36,354 nucleotides of DNA from contig JALFAW010000198.1 of assembly GCA_022773305.1 (NCBI GenBank), positions 1 to 36,354 on the forward strand. Reading direction: 5' to 3'. This document shows positions 8,181 to 16,921 of this stretch, piece by piece. The DNA is from Spirochaetia bacterium (GTDB lineage: Bacteria; Spirochaetota; Spirochaetia; Treponematales; Treponemataceae). The number at the start of each line of letters is the position of its first letter. Position 1 is the stretch's first letter. Both the position numbers and the translations under genes were made by a program. The notes beneath the pieces were generated by a model. It had not been told where the DNA came from. It saw only the letters and a program-made list of their open reading frames with translations, and did no database searches.

Positions 8181-9122
8181 ATGAATCCAAGAATATCTAT
8201 TATCGTACCAATTTATAATGTCGAAAAATATATTTATCGTTGTGTAGATTCTATTCTTTCTCAAACTTTTACTGATTTTGAATGCATTTTGATAGATGAT
8301 GGTTCTACTGATAATTGTTCTGTAATTTGTGATGAATATGCTAAGAAAGACACTAGAATTAAAGTGATTCATCAGAAAAATTCGGGTGTTAGCGCAGCTA
8401 GAAATGCGGGACTAGATGCTGCTAAAGGAGAATATATAACATTTGTTGATTCTGATGATTGGGTTAATCTAAACTTTTTACAGGAACAATATGCTGATAT
8501 TAAAAATAATAACGCAGATATTTCAATATGTGGTCTTGTGGGAAAAAAGAAAATAAAAAAAAGTCGTTTAGTTAATTCTAATGATGCTCAAAAACTTCTT
8601 TTTAAGAAAAATGGAATGGGTGGTTTTTGTTTTTTAAGATTGATTAAAAAACAATTTATTGGGGATACTAGATTTAATACTGATATTTCTTACATGGAAG
8701 ATTGTGATTTTTTTTATAGATTGTTAGAGAAGCCTTCTACTACAGTTTGGACTGATAAACCTTTGTATAATTATTTTTCTAATGAAACTTCTGTAACAAA
8801 TCAAATTGGAATAACTCGACAGGTTTTTACAGCTATAAATTTTTTGACAAAATTAAAAGAATCGGCAAGTGATAAAAAATTAAAAAAAATCATTGTTTTG
8901 AATTTGCTACGATTTTATTTTGATTTGGCTATGGGAATCGTTAATTTTGGAAAAACAGATGATGAAGATTTTGTTAAAATTATCGATATGTTGAAGAATA
9001 ATTATGCAACAATATTTTTTAGTTATGAATTTACTCTTTTGCAAAAAAACATTCTTATTTTGCTTTTTTTAAATCCTGAAATTTATAAGAAGCTACGAAA
9101 GAGTATAAGGAGGATGATATGA
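8181..9122 (+). CDS. glycosyltransferase family 2
   Basis: The ORF track starts at a TTG (8166), but ATG 8181 fits better: it follows AGGTAA and begins MNPRISIIVPIYNVEKY, the normal GT2 start. The 313-residue product has FECILIDDGSTDNC, SGVSAARNAGLDAAKGEYI and the metal-binding FVDSDDWV (DSDD), all intact. SYMEDCDFFYRLLE holds the acidic acceptor/catalytic motif (ED). The C-terminal third is helical and basic, possibly membrane-associated. It probably adds one sugar of the repeat unit. It overlaps the next gene by 4 nt (ATGA). Confidence 0.88.
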   Translation: MNPRISIIVPIYNVEKYIYRCVDSILSQTFTDFECILIDDGSTDNCSVICDEYAKKDTRIKVIHQKNSGVSAARNAGLDAAKGEYITFVDSDDWVNLNFLQEQYADIKNNNADISICGLVGKKKIKKSRLVNSNDAQKLLFKKNGMGGFCFLRLIKKQFIGDTRFNTDISYMEDCDFFYRLLEKPSTTVWTDKPLYNYFSNETSVTNQIGITRQVFTAINFLTKLKESASDKKLKKIIVLNLLRFYFDLAMGIVNFGKTDDEDFVKIIDMLKNNYATIFFSYEFTLLQKNILILLFLNPEIYKKLRKSIRRMI

Positions 9123-9874
9123 TACCAAAAAAAATACATTATTGCTGGTTTGGAGGAAATCCATTGCCAGAACTTGCAATGAAATGCATTGAGTCCTGGA
9201 AAAAATATCTTCCAGATTACGAAATCATAGAATGGAATGAATCAAATTATGATGTACATAAAATTCCTTATATTTCAGAAGCCTACGAAGCCAAAAAATA
9301 TGCCTTTGTAAGTGATTATGCACGTTTTGATATAATGTATGAACATGGTGGTATTTATTTTGATACTGATGTTGAAGTTATAAAAGATATGTCAGAAATT
9401 ATAAAGCGCGGATCGTTTGCCGGCATTGAGAGTGCGGGCGCTCTCAATGCCGGATTGGGCTTTGCAACCCGGCAGCGAGAGCCAATTCTTAAAGAAATTC
9501 TTGAATCTTACAAAGACGAAAAATTTCTAAATGATGACGGTTCTTTAAATTTAAAAACTGTTGTTACTCGTGTCTCTGATATTTTCAAGCAACATGGTTT
9601 TACAGATGAGGTAAAGATTCAAAATGTTGCCGGGTTTACTATTTATCCAATGGAATATTTTTGTCCAAAGGCTATTCATACTTTTGAGGTTAATATATCG
9701 GATAATACATATACTATTCATCATTTTGATGGAAGTTGGGTAACTGGTTCAACAGGAAAACTTATTCAACAAAAGAAATGGGTTAATGCACATATAAAAA
9801 ATAAATGGATAAAATATATATTCATAAATGTTTGCATTGTTATAAAAATAATTAAGGATTTTTTCAGTAAATGA
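9119..9874 (+). CDS. glycosyltransferase family 32 (Och1/capsular type)
   Basis: The 251-residue protein begins IPKKIHYCWFGGNPLPELA and contains YARFDIMYEHGGIYFDTDVEV, the DxD-bearing signature of GT32 enzymes, followed by FAGIES and the terminal HHFDGSWV typical of this family in polysaccharide loci. It should transfer a hexose from a nucleotide sugar. The start overlaps the previous stop (ATGA). Nucleotides 9411-9480 are clearly more GC-rich than their surroundings and contain a perfect 13-bp hairpin (9420-9453). The encoded residues still fit the family, so the gene looks intact. Confidence 0.87.
   Translation: MIPKKIHYCWFGGNPLPELAMKCIESWKKYLPDYEIIEWNESNYDVHKIPYISEAYEAKKYAFVSDYARFDIMYEHGGIYFDTDVEVIKDMSEIIKRGSFAGIESAGALNAGLGFATRQREPILKEILESYKDEKFLNDDGSLNLKTVVTRVSDIFKQHGFTDEVKIQNVAGFTIYPMEYFCPKAIHTFEVNISDNTYTIHHFDGSWVTGSTGKLIQQKKWVNAHIKNKWIKYIFINVCIVIKIIKDFFSK
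9420..9453 (+). repeat. perfect 13-bp inverted repeat inside the GT32 gene
   Basis: Left arm CCGGCATTGAGAG (9420-9432) and right arm CTCTCAATGCCGG (9441-9453) are exact reverse complements around an 8-nt GC-rich loop. It lies in frame in the GT32 coding sequence (AGIESAGALNAG). No T-run follows, so it is not a standard terminator. Confidence 0.9.
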
Positions 9875-10938
9875 TTTTTTATTTGTATTTCTTTTTATTT
9901 TTAGTATTATTCTCATACGGGAAAACCGCTGTTTTTCAAGATAAAAAAGAAAATTTTTGGACACTTGACTATGTGCGCATATTCTTTTTTGCATTAGTAA
10001 TTTCTGTGTTTTTAGGAATTCGAGATTTAAGTATAGGATGTGATTCTGGTACTTATGTAAAAATATTTCAAGATCCCAAATCGTATAATGCTGAGATAGA
10101 AAAAGGGTTTGCTTTTATAAATAAGTTGCTTGGATATTTGAGTAAAAATGGGAACTTCTATTTATTTTCCATAAGTTTTTTTATTGCCTTTATGCAAGTG
10201 TTATGTTACTACAAAATAAGTAATGAGAATTACTTGATGTATTCTATACTGTATTTATCTTTTTTCTATTTTTACCAATTTCATCTAAATATTATGCGAG
10301 AGGGATTAGCAATTACGTTTGTTACTTTTGCATTTATTCTATATAGGAAAAGAAAATTTAAATTGTACTTTTTATTTACATTAATAGCTTGCACATTACA
10401 TATTACAGCATTAATAGGTTTTTTGTATCCTGTGTTTTATAAAATCAACAAAACGAAATTTACTTCTGTTTTCTATATGATAATTACAATTGTATTATTG
10501 TTTACACCTCTTGTTTCTAGATTTATTGCTTTTATTCCAGAGGTTCATTGGTCAATTTCTAAAATAAAATGGTATTTTGTAATTGCTGATCCAGTACGTA
10601 TCAAGCAGACTCATTTAATTTCTTTTTCAATTATCTTTTTATTTATTTTAAATTATTCAAAAATGGAGAAATCTTCATGTTTTGATTTATATAAATTTTA
10701 TATAGTTTTTTTTGCATTTATTTCTATTTTTGGTGAATGTGTTCTTGTTTATGACAGATTTTATTTTTATTTGCAGGTTTTAGAACCAATTTTGATTTAT
10801 GAATTTAGAGTTTTATTCAAAGAGAAAAGAGTATTTAATGTTTTGATTTTATTTTTTTCTTTTTTAATGAGCTTATTTACAATTTTTATTTGGGGGAGTA
10901 GAAATTTTATTACGCCGTATAAAATAGGCATTTTATAA
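9871..10938 (+). CDS. EpsG/Wzy-type polysaccharide polymerase
   Basis: A 355-residue membrane protein with about 9-10 hydrophobic helices. SVFLGIRDLSIGCDSGTYVK is the EpsG-family signature near residue 50, and HLNIMREGLAITFVTFAFI holds the conserved MR-x-x-L-A segment. Size, topology and position next to wzx and the glycosyltransferases support a polymerase that joins repeat units at the periplasmic face of the inner membrane. It overlaps the GT32 stop by 4 nt. Wzy proteins diverge fast, so the signature and the context carry the call. No Wzz chain-length regulator is in the window. Confidence 0.85.
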   Translation: MIFYLYFFLFLVLFSYGKTAVFQDKKENFWTLDYVRIFFFALVISVFLGIRDLSIGCDSGTYVKIFQDPKSYNAEIEKGFAFINKLLGYLSKNGNFYLFSISFFIAFMQVLCYYKISNENYLMYSILYLSFFYFYQFHLNIMREGLAITFVTFAFILYRKRKFKLYFLFTLIACTLHITALIGFLYPVFYKINKTKFTSVFYMIITIVLLFTPLVSRFIAFIPEVHWSISKIKWYFVIADPVRIKQTHLISFSIIFLFILNYSKMEKSSCFDLYKFYIVFFAFISIFGECVLVYDRFYFYLQVLEPILIYEFRVLFKEKRVFNVLILFFSFLMSLFTIFIWGSRNFITPYKIGIL

Positions 10939-10950
10939 TTGAGGTAAGAA

Positions 10951-11604
10951 ATGAGATTAGGTTATGTTGATACAAAAAAATATAGAATTATGTTATTTTT
11001 TGATCTTTTCTCTAAAGTGTTTAGAGGGGAATTGTATAAAATAAATAAAATAAAATCTTCAAGTTTTATTGCTATAGGAAACAATGTCTGTATTCATGGT
11101 AATAAAAGAGATTTTATTGTAGGTAAAAATGTGAAAATAGAAAGTGGAGCGTATATACAGACTGTTTCTACTAATGGAATTATGTTTTCGGATAATGTTA
11201 CAGTTTGTCAGAATGCTATAATACGTCCTTCGGGTTTTTATGGTGGAAATTTAGGATGGGGGCTGATTGTTGGTCATCATTCATCAATTGGAGCTGCTAG
11301 TTATATAGGTTGTTCTGGAAAAATTATAATTGGAAATAATGTAATGATAGGCCCACATTGTACTATGATTGCCGAAAATCATAATTTTGCAAAGTTAGAT
11401 ATTGATATGAATAAACAAGGTGTTTCCAATAAGGGGATCGAGATTAAGGATAATGTCTGGATTGGTGCAAACGTAACAATATTGGATGGTGTTACTGTTG
11501 AAAGTGGCTGTATATTGGCGGCAGGTACTGTTTTGACCAAATCGACTGAACCAAATGGAATATATGCAGGTGTTCCTGCAAAAAGAATAAAGGATCGTGT
11601 ATGA
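10951..11604 (+). CDS. hexapeptide-repeat O-acetyltransferase
   Basis: The 217-residue protein has a left-handed beta-helix: IGNNVCIHGNKRDFIVGKNV, then IIIGNNVMIGPHCTMI, and VWIGANVTILDGVTVESGCI ending in YAGVPAKRIKDRV. AENHNF carries the catalytic-type histidine of the WbbJ/NodL/maltose-acetyltransferase group. It probably O-acetylates a sugar of the repeat unit using acetyl-CoA. The N-terminal 40 residues are basic and lack a membrane helix. GAGGT precedes the ATG. It overlaps the next gene by 4 nt. Confidence 0.82.
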   Translation: MRLGYVDTKKYRIMLFFDLFSKVFRGELYKINKIKSSSFIAIGNNVCIHGNKRDFIVGKNVKIESGAYIQTVSTNGIMFSDNVTVCQNAIIRPSGFYGGNLGWGLIVGHHSSIGAASYIGCSGKIIIGNNVMIGPHCTMIAENHNFAKLDIDMNKQGVSNKGIEIKDNVWIGANVTILDGVTVESGCILAAGTVLTKSTEPNGIYAGVPAKRIKDRV

Positions 11605-12713
11605 AATTGTTATTTATTCATCCTTCTGTAGAATTATATGGTGCAGATAAAATATTGCTATATATTTTAGAAATTCTTCATAAAGATAATGAGATTACAG
11701 TTTTACTTCCTAAGGATGGTATACTTGTTCAGTATATAAAAAATATATCATCAAAAATTGATATTGTTCTTAGAGAAGATATGCCTATTGTTCATTCAAA
11801 AATAGGTATCAAAAAGTTAATCACACTTCCGTTGTGGATAAGAAAGTTTTCAACTGTATTTGAAAAATCTAGTTTTGATTTTGTATATTGCAATACTTTG
11901 GCTACGGTTCCATTGTTGTTTACAAATTGGTCAAAAATTAAAATTTGTCATGTTCATGAGATAATCGAAAATTCTATTTTGAATTTTGGATTTTCTCTAT
12001 TATTGAAATTTGGGGCAAGTAAAGTTATATGTGTTTCAGAACATGTTAAGCAGCATCTTTTATTTTCAAAAAAATACACAGTAGTTCACAATGGAATTCC
12101 TGACTTAACACAAGGCAAAATTTTTGAAAATGAAAAAAAGAATTCATATAAAGTACGTTTCGTTTTGCCAGGACGTTATATGCCGAAAAAAGGACAATGG
12201 TTTCTTGTTGAAGCATTAAAAAAACTGTCAGAAGATGAATTGAATAAATGCGAATTTCTGCTTTATGGAAGTCCGCCTCCAAATCGACTTGAATTAGGCG
12301 AAGAATTGAAAACTTTGGTAAATTCTTCAAATCTCACGTCATATGTTCATCTTTTTCCGTTTACAAATGATATAAATGAAATATATGAGAATGCAGATGT
12401 AATATTGATACCAAGTATAATGGCAGATCCTTTTCCTACGACAGTTTTGGAGGCAATGATGTTTTCTAAACCATTGATTTCAACAAATCATGGTGGATCC
12501 AGTGAAATTATTGAGGATAATTTTGGAAAATTGATTTCTCCAAATGATACAGATGCATTTGCAAATGCTATAAGACACTTTATCGAAAATACTAGTTGTA
12601 TTTGTGAATTTGGAAAAAATGCTCGGAAGAAATATGATAATTATCTTACTGTTAATCATTTTAAAGATAGATTTATAAATGAGTTATTTGGGGATAGATA
12701 TGAAAAAAATTAA
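11601..12713 (+). CDS. glycosyltransferase family 4
   Basis: The 370-residue product is a two-domain GT-B enzyme. The N-terminal domain starts KLLFIHPSVELYGADKILL, the usual GT4 opening for acceptor binding. The C-terminal donor domain has FVLPGRYMPKKGQWFLVEAL and PSIMADPFPTTVLEAMMFSKP, containing the E-x7-E-like nucleotide-sugar motif, followed by STNHGGSSEIIED. It is soluble or peripheral and retains sugar configuration by family. It starts with an ATGA overlap with the acetyltransferase. The specific sugar is unknown. Confidence 0.88.
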   Translation: MKLLFIHPSVELYGADKILLYILEILHKDNEITVLLPKDGILVQYIKNISSKIDIVLREDMPIVHSKIGIKKLITLPLWIRKFSTVFEKSSFDFVYCNTLATVPLLFTNWSKIKICHVHEIIENSILNFGFSLLLKFGASKVICVSEHVKQHLLFSKKYTVVHNGIPDLTQGKIFENEKKNSYKVRFVLPGRYMPKKGQWFLVEALKKLSEDELNKCEFLLYGSPPPNRLELGEELKTLVNSSNLTSYVHLFPFTNDINEIYENADVILIPSIMADPFPTTVLEAMMFSKPLISTNHGGSSEIIEDNFGKLISPNDTDAFANAIRHFIENTSCICEFGKNARKKYDNYLTVNHFKDRFINELFGDRYEKN

Positions 12714-13767
12714 TATTATCGGTACTGTTGGCGTTCCTGCTTGTTATGGTGGTTTTGAATCTCTTGTAGAAAATATATTGGATTATACACCGATAGATGT
12801 TGAATATACAGTTTTTTGCACAAGTCAGAAATATGAAAATAAATTAGAGACATATAAGGGTGCAAAACTTATTTATTTGGATTTAAATGCTAATGGTAAA
12901 GACAGTATCATGTATGATTATAAATCTATGAAAATGTCTTTAGATGCAGATATAATGCTCATTCTTGGTGTAAGTGGTTGTATATTTCTTCCATTTATTC
13001 GAAAAAAATTTAAAGGAAAAATTGTTACAAATATTGACGGTCTTGAATGGAAACGTGATAAGTGGAATCCGTTGGCCAAGTGGTTATTACATACATCGGA
13101 AAAACTTGCTGTGAAATATTCTGATGTGGTAATTGGTGATAATAAAGGAATTACTGATTATGTAAAAGAAGCGTATGGTAAAGATGCTGTTTTAATTGCT
13201 TATGGTGGAGACCACGCTACAAAAATTACTGATGATTCTTTATATGAAAAATATCCGTATATGAAGGATCCTTATTCTGTAACAGTATGCAGAATTGAAC
13301 CTGAAAATAATATTCACATAATCCTAGAAGCATTTAGTAAGATGCCAGATAATCAATTAGTAATGGTTGGAAACTGGAAAAATAGTGAATATGGGGTTTC
13401 CTTAAAACAACAGTATTCAAATTACGATAATATTCATTTATTGGGTCCTATTTATGAAAGTCATGAGATAAACTGGATTCGTTCAAATGCAAGCCTTTAT
13501 GTTCATGGACATAGTGCCGGAGGAACTAATCCAAGTTTAGTTGAAGCAATGAATCTTGGTCTTCCAATAATTGCATTTGATTGTGTTTATAATAGGGCTA
13601 CTACACACGAGAGTTGTTTATATTGGAAACAAAATGATGATATTGTAAATATATTGAATAGTAAGAAAGATTCTTTTAAATCAATTTCGCGAGATATGAA
13701 GGAAATAGGTTTAAAAGAGTATTCCTGGAAAAAAATTGCAGAAGAATATAATAATTTATGGAGGTAG
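12700..13767 (+). CDS. DUF1972-type glycosyltransferase (rhamnosyltransferase-like)
   Basis: The ORF track begins at 12679, but ATG 12700 ([18 protein letters not shown]) follows GGGGA and gives the usual N-terminus. [20 protein letters not shown] is the DUF1972 signature, and the C-terminal [20 protein letters not shown] is the GT4 donor-binding motif. Characterised relatives such as Cps2T are beta-1,4-rhamnosyltransferases acting on an early lipid-linked acceptor. The complete dTDP-rhamnose set immediately downstream fits that activity, although donor specificity is inferred. It overlaps the upstream GT4 gene by 14 nt. Length is 355 aa, normal for the family. Confidence 0.87.
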   Translation: MKKINIIGTVGVPACYGGFESLVENILDYTPIDVEYTVFCTSQKYENKLETYKGAKLIYLDLNANGKDSIMYDYKSMKMSLDADIMLILGVSGCIFLPFIRKKFKGKIVTNIDGLEWKRDKWNPLAKWLLHTSEKLAVKYSDVVIGDNKGITDYVKEAYGKDAVLIAYGGDHATKITDDSLYEKYPYMKDPYSVTVCRIEPENNIHIILEAFSKMPDNQLVMVGNWKNSEYGVSLKQQYSNYDNIHLLGPIYESHEINWIRSNASLYVHGHSAGGTNPSLVEAMNLGLPIIAFDCVYNRATTHESCLYWKQNDDIVNILNSKKDSFKSISRDMKEIGLKEYSWKKIAEEYNNLWR

Positions 13768-13771
13768 TAAT

Positions 13772-14659
13772 ATGAAAGGCATAATTCTTGCCGGAGGTTC
13801 TGGAACTCGTTTATATCCAATTACAAAAGCTGTTAGTAAACAGATTTTGCCAATTTATGACAAACCAATGATTTATTATCCATTAAGCTGTCTTATGCTT
13901 GCAGGAATTCGTGAAGTTTTAATTATTTCAACACCCCGAGATTTACCAACTTTTAAAGAACTTTTCGGCGCCGGAGAATGGCTTGGAATGCATTTTGAAT
14001 ATGCCATTCAGGACAAACCAAGAGGTCTTGCCGATGCATTTATTGTTGGTAAAGATTTTATTGGCAATGATGATGTTGCTCTTGTTCTTGGTGATAATAT
14101 TTTCTATGGGCAGAGCTTTACAGCTACACTTAAATCTGCTGCAAAGAAAATCGCTGAACAGAAAGGGGCTGTAATTTTTGGTTACTATGTTGCTGATCCA
14201 ACTGCTTATGGCGTTGTTGAATTTGATGAGGATGGAAATGCTCTTGGTATTGAAGAAAAACCTGCAAATCCAAAATCAAATTATGCTGTCCCTGGACTTT
14301 ACTTTTATGATAATTCTGTTGTGGAAATTGCTGCAAATGTAAAACCTAGTGCTCGTGGTGAAATTGAGATTACTGCTGTAAATAATGAATATCTTGCTCG
14401 AAAACAGCTAAAAGTTGAACTTCTTGGTCGTGGTATGGCTTGGCTTGATACTGGAACTTACGAAGGTCTTCAGGAAGCTGGTAACTTTGTTGCAACCATT
14501 CAGAAACGTCAGGGATTCTATGTTGCCTGTCTTGAAGAAATTGCTTACAACAACAAATGGATTACAAAAGAACATCTTTTGGAAATGGCTAAGGGTTATA
14601 AGACTGAATACGGCCGTTATCTTGAATTTATTGCGAACATGAACATTAATTACGAATGA
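13772..14659 (+). CDS. rfbA: glucose-1-phosphate thymidylyltransferase
   Basis: RmlA converts dTTP and glucose-1-phosphate to dTDP-glucose, the first step of dTDP-rhamnose and of the Fdt/Qdt branch. ATG 13772 is preferred over the longer ORF start because GGAGG lies 7 nt upstream and it yields [20 protein letters not shown], the intact nucleotide-binding signature. Further family segments are [55 protein letters not shown] and [11 protein letters not shown]. The length of 295 aa is typical of the long RmlA class. The stop is followed directly by a copy of the GGAATTAGG repeat. Confidence 0.96.
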   Translation: MKGIILAGGSGTRLYPITKAVSKQILPIYDKPMIYYPLSCLMLAGIREVLIISTPRDLPTFKELFGAGEWLGMHFEYAIQDKPRGLADAFIVGKDFIGNDDVALVLGDNIFYGQSFTATLKSAAKKIAEQKGAVIFGYYVADPTAYGVVEFDEDGNALGIEEKPANPKSNYAVPGLYFYDNSVVEIAANVKPSARGEIEITAVNNEYLARKQLKVELLGRGMAWLDTGTYEGLQEAGNFVATIQKRQGFYVACLEEIAYNNKWITKEHLLEMAKGYKTEYGRYLEFIANMNINYE

Positions 14660-14787
14660 GGAGTGAGGAATTAGGATAACTGTTTAATTAGGAATTAGGA
14701 AGTAGGAATGAGGAATTGGGGACAACCTTAATTCATCATTCCTGACTCTTCTTTCCTAATTCAGCTTTCCTAATTCCTAAGTTAAAT
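14659..14787 (+). repeat. ORF-less GGAATTAGG hairpin element between rfbA and rfbC
   Basis: The 128 nt between rfbA and rfbC consist almost wholly of GGAATTAGG-type units on the left (14659-14718) and their imperfect reverse complements on the right (about 14731-14786). AGGAGTGAGGAATTAGGA (14659-14676) is identical to 15381-15398, and GGAATTAGGAAGTAGGAAT (14691-14709) is identical to 15389-15407 at the IVS-type element. It looks like a miniature relative of that element without the gene. It runs right up to the rfbC start codon. Confidence 0.75.
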
Positions 14788-15378
14788 ATGGCATTTGAGT
14801 TTAAGAAGTGTGATATTGATGGGTTGTATGAAATTCAGCCTAAGATTTTTGGTGATAACCGTGGATATTTCTTGGAAACTTATTCTAAGAAAGATTTCTT
14901 TGAAGCTGGTCTTACAATGAAGTTTGTTCAGGATAATCAGTCTAAGTCTACAAAGAATGTTTTGCGTGGGCTTCATTTTCAGACAAAACATCCACAGGGA
15001 AAGCTTGTTCGTGCTTTGGAAGGTAAAGTTTATGATGTGGCTGTAGACCTCCGTTTGGGAAGTGCAACTTTTGGAAAGTATTACGGCGTTATTCTTGATA
15101 GCGAAAAGCAGAATATGTTCTATATTCCAGAAGGCTTTGCACACGGATTCTGCGTTTTAACTGAAACTGCAACTTTTGCTTATAAATGTACAGATTTCTA
15201 TCATCCAGAAGACGAGGGCGGCTTAATGTGGAATGATCCTGCAATAGGAATTGACTGGGAATCAATTCTTCCGGGTATCACATCAAATGCAAATCTTAGC
15301 GAAAAAGATAAAAAACATGCTCCGTTTAGTTTGGAGAAAAAGTATTTTGATTTAAATGCTAAATGGATAGGGGAATAA
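14788..15378 (+). CDS. rfbC: dTDP-4-dehydrorhamnose 3,5-epimerase
   Basis: RmlC epimerises C3 and C5 of dTDP-4-keto-6-deoxyglucose. The 196-residue cupin has the catalytic base His63 in RGLHFQ, the basic KLVRALEGKVYDVAVDLR strand, MFYIPEGFAHGFCVL, and Tyr132 in ATFAYKCTDFYHPEDEGGL as general acid. It is slightly longer than the common 180-185 aa because of a longer C-terminus. The ATG lacks a Shine-Dalgarno: the upstream bases are the right arm of the repeat element and are TCCT-rich, the opposite of a ribosome site. Translation may depend on the hairpin or on readthrough from rfbA. Confidence 0.95.
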   Translation: MAFEFKKCDIDGLYEIQPKIFGDNRGYFLETYSKKDFFEAGLTMKFVQDNQSKSTKNVLRGLHFQTKHPQGKLVRALEGKVYDVAVDLRLGSATFGKYYGVILDSEKQNMFYIPEGFAHGFCVLTETATFAYKCTDFYHPEDEGGLMWNDPAIGIDWESILPGITSNANLSEKDKKHAPFSLEKKYFDLNAKWIGE

Positions 15379-15784
15379 TTAGGAGTGAGGAATTAGGAAG
15401 TAGGAATTATGAGTGATAATATTTTACTTGATAAGTCCAAAGCTTTTGCTCTTCGAATAATTAAGATGTATAAATATCTTACGGAAGAGAAAAAAGAATA
15501 TATACTTTCTAAACAAGTTCTTCGTTCTGGAACTAGCATTGGTGCTAATGCAAGAGAAGCTTCTAGAGGTCAATCTAAGGCTGATTTTTATGCAAAGTTA
15601 TACATCTCTTTGAAAGAAGCGGATGAAACACAATATTGGTTGGAACTGCTTTATGAAAGTGGTTATCTTCCTGAAAAAGAATACAAAACTATTTATGAGG
15701 AATGCGAAGAGTTGGTTAGACTTCTAGTTTCTATTACAAAGAATCAAAAAAAGAATTCCTAATTCCTCCTTCCTAATTCCTAAT
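15378..15784 (+). mobile_element. IVS-like element: inverted repeats exactly framing a four-helix-bundle gene
   Basis: A 31-nt left arm (15378-15408) and a 31-nt right arm (15754-15784) are reverse complements at 26 of 31 positions. Both are built of GGAATTAGG-type units. The left arm begins on the last base of the rfbC stop and ends on the base before the S23-type ATG, supplying AGGA as the ribosome site. The right arm encodes the last residues and the TAA of the same ORF. A related ORF-less repeat lies upstream of rfbC. Inserted between two rml genes, this looks like a discrete mobile unit resembling 23S rRNA intervening sequences. That it moves is inference. Confidence 0.7.
15409..15762 (+). 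CDS. four-helix bundle protein (23S rRNA intervening-sequence type)
   Basis: The 117-residue protein matches the S23/IVP four-helix-bundle family (TIGR02436): DKSKAFALRIIKMYKYL, then QVLRSGTSIGANAREASRGQ, the family core, then FYAKLYISLKEADETQYWLELL. Four amphipathic helices are expected. Relatives are encoded inside 23S rRNA intervening sequences and elsewhere; some form pentamers and the accessory protein Avd of diversity-generating retroelements shares the fold. No reverse transcriptase or variable repeat is present here. The gene is framed by inverted repeats and interrupts the rml genes. Its molecular function is not established. Confidence 0.9.
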   Translation: MSDNILLDKSKAFALRIIKMYKYLTEEKKEYILSKQVLRSGTSIGANAREASRGQSKADFYAKLYISLKEADETQYWLELLYESGYLPEKEYKTIYEECEELVRLLVSITKNQKKNS

Positions 15785-15797
15785 TTAAGGAGTTTAT

Positions 15798-16919
15798 ATG
15801 AGAAAACTTAAGAACATATTAATCACTGGCGGTGCAGGTTTTATTGGTTGTAACTTCATCCATTATTTGTTTGGATTAAGTAACAGCGGAACAGACCTAT
15901 TTGGTGATGCAAACTTTACAGGTAATGTTGTAAACGTAGACTGCCTTACATACGCAGGAAACCTTGAATCTCTTAAAGATGTTGAAGAGAAGTTCGGTGG
16001 AAAAAGATATTTCTTTGAGAAAGTTGACATCTGTGACCGTACTGAGATTGAACGTATTTTCAAACAGTATGATATCGACACTGTAATTCACTTTGCTGCT
16101 GAAAGTCATGTAGACCGTTCTATTCTTGGACCTGAAGCTTTCATGAAGACAAACGTAATGGGAACTTACACTTTGCTTGATGTTGCCCGCAATTACTGGA
16201 AGTGTTCTTTAGACAATATCCGTGATGATGTTCTTTTCCATCACATTTCCACTGATGAAGTTTATGGTTCTCTTGGTGAAACTGGATATTTCTTAGAAAC
16301 AACACCTTATGATCCTCGTTCTCCATATTCTTCTTCAAAGGCAAGTTCTGACCACATTGTTATGGCGTATTATCACACTTATGGTCTTCCAATCACTTTG
16401 TCTAACTGTACAAACAACTATGGTCCATTCCAGTTCCCAGAAAAACTTCTTCCATTGATGATTTCTAACATTAAGAACGGAAAGAACCTTCCTGTTTATG
16501 GAAAAGGAGACAATATCCGCGACTGGATTTATGTTGAAGACCATAATCGTGGTGTTTGGGAAATCGTAAACAAGTCTCCAGCTGGTGAAAAATGGAATCT
16601 TGGTGGTGAAAACGAATGGCAGAACATCAAACTTTTGAATGAAGTAATTGATTTGACATCAAAGGAAATCGGTAAGTCTGCTGAAGAAGTTCGTGCAACT
16701 ATCACTTATGTAAAAGATCGTCCAGGTCATGACAAGCGTTATGCCATCGATTGTACAAAGGCAAAAACTAAGCTTGGGTGGGAAAGAAAAATGACTTTTG
16801 AGCAGGGCTTACTTGCAACAATCAAATGGTATTTGAATCACGAAGAATGGATGAATCATATTCTTTCTGGTGACTACAAAAACTGGGTTGCAAAAAATTA
16901 TACAGAGCAGGGTAGATAA
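15798..16919 (+). CDS. rfbB: dTDP-glucose 4,6-dehydratase
   Basis: RmlB dehydrates dTDP-glucose to dTDP-4-keto-6-deoxyglucose, the branch point for rhamnose and for the Fdt/Qdt sugar made by genes at the operon start. It is an extended SDR enzyme: GGAGFIG (residues 11-17) binds NAD, STDEVYG carries the catalytic Thr152-Asp153-Glu154, and Tyr177-x3-Lys181 is in SPYSSSKASSDH. GKGDNIRDWIYVEDH and RPGHDKRYAIDCTK are also family signatures. The length of 373 aa is slightly above the common 340-360, with insertions near residues 26-43. AAGGAG precedes the ATG, directly after the right arm of the IVS-like element. Confidence 0.96.
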   Translation: MRKLKNILITGGAGFIGCNFIHYLFGLSNSGTDLFGDANFTGNVVNVDCLTYAGNLESLKDVEEKFGGKRYFFEKVDICDRTEIERIFKQYDIDTVIHFAAESHVDRSILGPEAFMKTNVMGTYTLLDVARNYWKCSLDNIRDDVLFHHISTDEVYGSLGETGYFLETTPYDPRSPYSSSKASSDHIVMAYYHTYGLPITLSNCTNNYGPFQFPEKLLPLMISNIKNGKNLPVYGKGDNIRDWIYVEDHNRGVWEIVNKSPAGEKWNLGGENEWQNIKLLNEVIDLTSKEIGKSAEEVRATITYVKDRPGHDKRYAIDCTKAKTKLGWERKMTFEQGLLATIKWYLNHEEWMNHILSGDYKNWVAKNYTEQGR

Positions 16920-16921
16920 AA

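Noticed and set aside
9420-9453. Hairpin as a transcription terminator.
   Set aside because: No T-run follows and the gene continues in frame with conserved residues.
15409-15762. Four-helix-bundle gene as the Avd of a diversity-generating retroelement.
   Set aside because: No reverse transcriptase, template repeat or variable repeat is visible nearby.
14130-16544. Minus-strand and alternative-frame ORFs inside the rml genes.
   Set aside because: They are shadows of strong coding frames with clear family motifs on the plus strand.
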